A DNA stretch of 64,000 nucleotides, taken from positions 322,026 to 386,025 of the forward strand of contig SVBG01000001.1 in assembly GCA_015059015.1 (NCBI GenBank), in the 5' to 3' direction. The stretch comes from Erysipelotrichaceae bacterium. Lineage in GTDB: Bacteria; Bacillota_I; Bacilli_A; ML615J-28; CAG-313. The notes beneath the pieces were generated by a model. The model searched no databases, was not told the DNA's origin, and worked only from the letters and a program-made list of their open reading frames with translations. This document shows, in pieces, positions 61,024 through 64,000 of this stretch. The position numbers and the translations under genes were made by a program. Position 1 is the first letter of the stretch. Every line of letters begins with the position of its first letter.

Positions 61024-62961
61024 ATGAATGTAAATAAGATAATAAAAGAAAGATTAGATCTTTTAAATAAATCAAATAAAGATTTTAAATCAATATTTGA
61101 AATAATTCATAAAGATAAAGAAAATATTTTTTGTGAAAAAACAGATGGATTTAAAATTCATAAAACAACATATAAAGAGTGTTATATAAATTCCTATAAA
61201 ATGGGTGAATATTTAAAAAATATTTTAGATGATTCTTGTGAATATGTAGGTTTAATGATGAATAATTCATTAGAGTTTATTACATCGCTATATGGTATAT
61301 TAATGAATAATAAAAAACCAGTCTTATTAAATATAAGACTAGGGAATGTACTTAATAATGAAATTATCAAAAGACTTAATATAAAAGATATTGTATGTGA
61401 TGATGATTATGATGTAATAGGAAATAAAATAAATGTTTCAGATTTTGATTATAGTAAAATTACTTCTTATGATGAAACAAAATTTATTTGGGCTAATGAG
61501 CTTGCGATATGTACTTCTGCAACTTCGTTAAATGTAAAGATTTGTATCTATGATGGATACGCAATCTCTTCTCAAATTACTAATTCTGAATATATATGTA
61601 AAACTAATAAGATAATTAAAACTCATTATAATGGTTATTTAAAACAACTTGCTTTTTTACCATTTTATCATATCTTTGGTTTAATGGCATCGTATTTTTG
61701 GTTTTCTTTTTTTGGTAGATGTTTTGTATTCTTAAAAGATTTAAGTAGTGATACGCTTCTTAGAACTATTAAAAAACATGAAGTGACACATATATTTGCA
61801 GTTCCGATGTTATGGCATACTGTTCATAAGACGATTATTAAAGAAATCGATAAACAAGATGAAAAAACAAAAAATAAGTTTTATAAAGGATTAAAACTTT
61901 CTACTAAATTACAAAGTATTTGTCCTAAACTTGGACTAATGATTGTTAAAAAACTATTTAGTGAAGTTAGAACAAAAGTATTTGGTGATAGTGTTGCATT
62001 TATGATATCAGGTGGAAGTTATTTATCTTACGATGCATCTTATGTATTAAATGGAATAGGGTATCCATTATTTAATGGTTATGGAATGAGCGAAATAGGT
62101 ATTACATCAGTAGAACTCTCTTATAATATCAATGAAAGAAATAAACGTTCAATAGGTATTCCATTTAATACTGTTGAATATAAGATTAATGATAATAATC
62201 AATTACTTGTAAAAAGTAAGGGAGTTTGTAAAAAAATTATTACTAAAGACAGTATTGTTGAAATTAATAATGATGAATACTTTAATACTTTTGATATTGT
62301 AAATTGTGATAAAAAACATAAATACTATATTCTTGGAAGATGTGATGATGTTGTACTGACTCCAAGTGGAGAAAAAGTAAATCCTGATGTAATTGAACAA
62401 ATGATTTTTCTTCCTAGTGCAGAAAGATTTTGTTTAATGGGGTTAAATGTTGATAATATTAATTATTTAACACTAATTGTAGAACTTAATAAAACACTTA
62501 GTGAGCTAAGACTTAATAATATATTTGATGAAGTAAATAAGATGTTAGAAGTTTTAGACAAAGAAAATTTTAAGATAGATAAAATACTTTATACATTTGA
62601 TCCTATTCAATCTGCTACTGCAGTTAAAGTATCAAGAAAAATACTAAAAAAATGGATTGATGAAGGAAATATAAAACTTCTTTCTTTTAATGAATTAAAG
62701 GTTGAAAAATTAGATAATATAGATGAGTTAACAAAAAAAGTTGTTGATGAAGTTAAAATAGTTTTTAATGAGGTATTAGATTCAAATATTGATATTGATA
62801 TTAATGCTCACTTTATTTTAGATTTAGGTGCAACAAGTTTAGATTATTTAACATTACTTGTAAAATTAGAAGAAAAATATGATATTAAATTTAATACTAA
62901 TAATGAGCCTTGTTATAGTGTTTTACAATTTGCAAACTATATTATTAGTAATATAAAATAA
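61024..62961 (+). CDS. Acyl-AMP ligase fused to an acyl/peptidyl carrier domain
   Basis: 645 residues. An ANL-superfamily adenylation domain spans about 1-545: GYGMSEIGITS (about 350-360) is the A5 motif and ILGRCDDVVLTPSGEKV the hinge region. The P-loop equivalent, usually TSGTTGxPK, reads TSATSLNVKI and is degenerate apart from the Lys. A carrier domain at about 570-645 has the phosphopantetheine Ser in LGATSLDYLTL (normally GxDSL). It would activate an acyl chain and load it on its own carrier. Target unknown. It is followed after 9 bases by a transporter gene. No membrane O-acyltransferase is seen within the window. Confidence 0.8.
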   Translation: MNVNKIIKERLDLLNKSNKDFKSIFEIIHKDKENIFCEKTDGFKIHKTTYKECYINSYKMGEYLKNILDDSCEYVGLMMNNSLEFITSLYGILMNNKKPVLLNIRLGNVLNNEIIKRLNIKDIVCDDDYDVIGNKINVSDFDYSKITSYDETKFIWANELAICTSATSLNVKICIYDGYAISSQITNSEYICKTNKIIKTHYNGYLKQLAFLPFYHIFGLMASYFWFSFFGRCFVFLKDLSSDTLLRTIKKHEVTHIFAVPMLWHTVHKTIIKEIDKQDEKTKNKFYKGLKLSTKLQSICPKLGLMIVKKLFSEVRTKVFGDSVAFMISGGSYLSYDASYVLNGIGYPLFNGYGMSEIGITSVELSYNINERNKRSIGIPFNTVEYKINDNNQLLVKSKGVCKKIITKDSIVEINNDEYFNTFDIVNCDKKHKYYILGRCDDVVLTPSGEKVNPDVIEQMIFLPSAERFCLMGLNVDNINYLTLIVELNKTLSELRLNNIFDEVNKMLEVLDKENFKIDKILYTFDPIQSATAVKVSRKILKKWIDEGNIKLLSFNELKVEKLDNIDELTKKVVDEVKIVFNEVLDSNIDIDINAHFILDLGATSLDYLTLLVKLEEKYDIKFNTNNEPCYSVLQFANYIISNIK

Positions 62962-62970
62962 GGAGTTCAT

Positions 62971-64000
62971 ATGAAGAAAAAATATGTAACATTAGATAAG
63001 AAGTGGAAGGAGATATTGTTTGCGGCATCGGGGTTTGGACCAAACTTATTAATGATTTTAATGGGTGCTTTTTTTACAGATGCAATTAACCCTGTTGCGT
63101 TACCAAATGGTAGTTATCAAGCAATAAGTACAGCTTGTTTTATATTACCTGCCATATTCCCTACTTTATGGGCTGTTTCTAAAATATTTGATGGAATTGT
63201 TGATATTCCACTTGCAGCACTTACAGATACCTTAAAAACTAAATGGGGTAAACGTCGTCCACCTATTGCGATATGTTTTATTCCAATGGTCGTTTCATAT
63301 ATGTTTTGTTGGATACCAATCTTTGGTGAAGGTGATACACATCAACTTGGAAATACAATTTGGATTGTATCTTGGGCGCTTGTGTTCTTTTCTACTTATA
63401 CAATGAGTTTAATTGCATTTTATGGAAGCTTATCTAATGTTTGTTCAACTGATAATCAAAGATTAAGAGTTTCTAGTTTTAAATCATTTTTTGATACAAT
63501 TACATATTGTTTAGTATATGCTTTAGTACCATTACTGTTAGATATAATGGAAATTCATATTGATAAATTTGTAATTTTATTACTTCCAATAATGGCGACA
63601 ATGTTAATACCTTTATTTATGATTAAAGAAGGTGACAAATTTGAAGCAAAAGCTATTAAAGAAGGTTATGATATAACACCACTAAAAGAAGAAGAAAAAG
63701 TTGGTATCGTTGAAAGTCTTAAATTAACATTTACTAATAGACCATTCTTAAGATGGTGTGCAGTTAACTGCTGTTCATTCTTTGGACTTCAAATGTTCTT
63801 AGTTGCAATGAATGCAATGATAACAGGTGGTATGGGAATGAATGGTGTTGAGATGGCTATTCTTAATACTTGCGCATTTGCACCTGTCCCGTTAATGCTA
63901 TATTTATTTAATAAACTTAAAGCAAGAAAAGGATTAAGATTTGCATATCAAACATGTTTATTATCGTTTGCTTTTTGTATTTTAACATTTGTTATTAATA
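62971..64000 (+). CDS. GPH-family (MelB-like) sugar:cation symporter, 3'-truncated by the window edge
   Basis: The frame opens at ATG 62971, eight bases after AAGGAG, and is still open at the window end. At least 343 residues with nine or more membrane spans are present. Family features include SKIFDGIVDIPLAALTD (about 71-87) followed by TKWGKRRPPI, equivalent to the MelB/GPH cytosolic loop, and NRPFLRWCAVNCC in the middle. These symporters carry glycosides or uronides with Na+ or H+. It follows the acyl-AMP ligase closely. The substrate cannot be read from the sequence. Confidence 0.87.
   Translation, partial: MKKKYVTLDKKWKEILFAASGFGPNLLMILMGAFFTDAINPVALPNGSYQAISTACFILPAIFPTLWAVSKIFDGIVDIPLAALTDTLKTKWGKRRPPIAICFIPMVVSYMFCWIPIFGEGDTHQLGNTIWIVSWALVFFSTYTMSLIAFYGSLSNVCSTDNQRLRVSSFKSFFDTITYCLVYALVPLLLDIMEIHIDKFVILLLPIMATMLIPLFMIKEGDKFEAKAIKEGYDITPLKEEEKVGIVESLKLTFTNRPFLRWCAVNCCSFFGLQMFLVAMNAMITGGMGMNGVEMAILNTCAFAPVPLMLYLFNKLKARKGLRFAYQTCLLSFAFCILTFVIN

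Noticed and set aside
1-64000. tRNA, rRNA genes or a replication origin
   Set aside because: I saw no cloverleaf, rRNA-like segment or DnaA-box cluster.

Overview
This is an AT-rich, densely coded window from a Gram-positive bacterium, most likely an uncultivated gut member of class Bacilli. The evidence for Bacilli is a set of gene types: Spx, a RelQ-type alarmone synthetase beside a CYTH protein and an RluA-type pseudouridine synthase, ClpP, three T-box leaders, DUF624/YesL proteins and a CotD-like coat protein. It makes its own wall (murC). All 42 genes that end cleanly here stop with TAA or TAG and none with TGA. The species assignment is inference.

Layout. 1-1197: 3' part of murC. 1315-2373: a LacI-family regulator. 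2380-6598: a tyrosine-type T-box, then tyrS tightly joined to an AmiE-like serine hydrolase, a tandem-GNAT acetyltransferase and a PIG-L deacetylase. 6685-11401: an M19 dipeptidase and two GHL10 glycosidases, one secreted and anchored, one cytosolic. 11569-28860: a long operon with a cytosolic GH20, a 1160-residue binding protein, two pairs of sugar ABC permeases, and the NHL/TPR, Yip1, DUF5696 and YesL proteins. 28929-33755: a secreted phosphodiester glycosidase, nagZ and nagB. 33941-36985: a large coiled-coil surface protein with a strong promoter. 37077-40184: a second tandem GNAT and a lipoprotein binding protein. 40284-41673: a decayed TnpB element. 41818-47513: YesL, NamZ, MupG, AnmK, MurQ and an alpha/beta hydrolase. 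47542-51381: trpS with its T-box on the minus strand, and an OppA-like gene broken by one stop codon. 51562-64000: housekeeping genes (spx, CYTH, relQ, rluA-type, clpP, cotD-like, pheST), an AlbA_2 regulator, an acyl-AMP ligase fused to a carrier domain, and the start of a GPH symporter.

How it fits together. Most of 3860-47513 reads as a peptidoglycan-glycan salvage locus. Outside the cell, a GHL10 enzyme (relatives such as DigH cut denuded murein) and a phosphodiester glycosidase would trim wall polymers, and binding proteins with ABC permeases would import oligosaccharides. NamZ, NagZ, GH20, GHL10 and the amidase-like enzyme all lack signal peptides here, so depolymerisation would be cytosolic. 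AnmK, MupG, MurQ and NagB then lead to fructose-6-phosphate. No NagA, MurP-type PTS or ABC ATPase is encoded in the window.

The most interesting signals are: (1) a near-identical C-terminal tail (Lys-Cys-Gly/Ser, a membrane span, Arg-Lys-Lys) on three otherwise unrelated secreted proteins, suggesting a dedicated anchoring system; (2) expanded His/Cys repeats shared by three secreted proteins of the locus; (3) two copies of a pseudoknotted, riboswitch-like leader RNA with compensatory changes, one before the dead tnpB and one before the AlbA_2 regulator; (4) the pairing of a phosphodiester glycosidase with MupG, which could explain how 6-phospho-muramyl substrates arise without a PTS.
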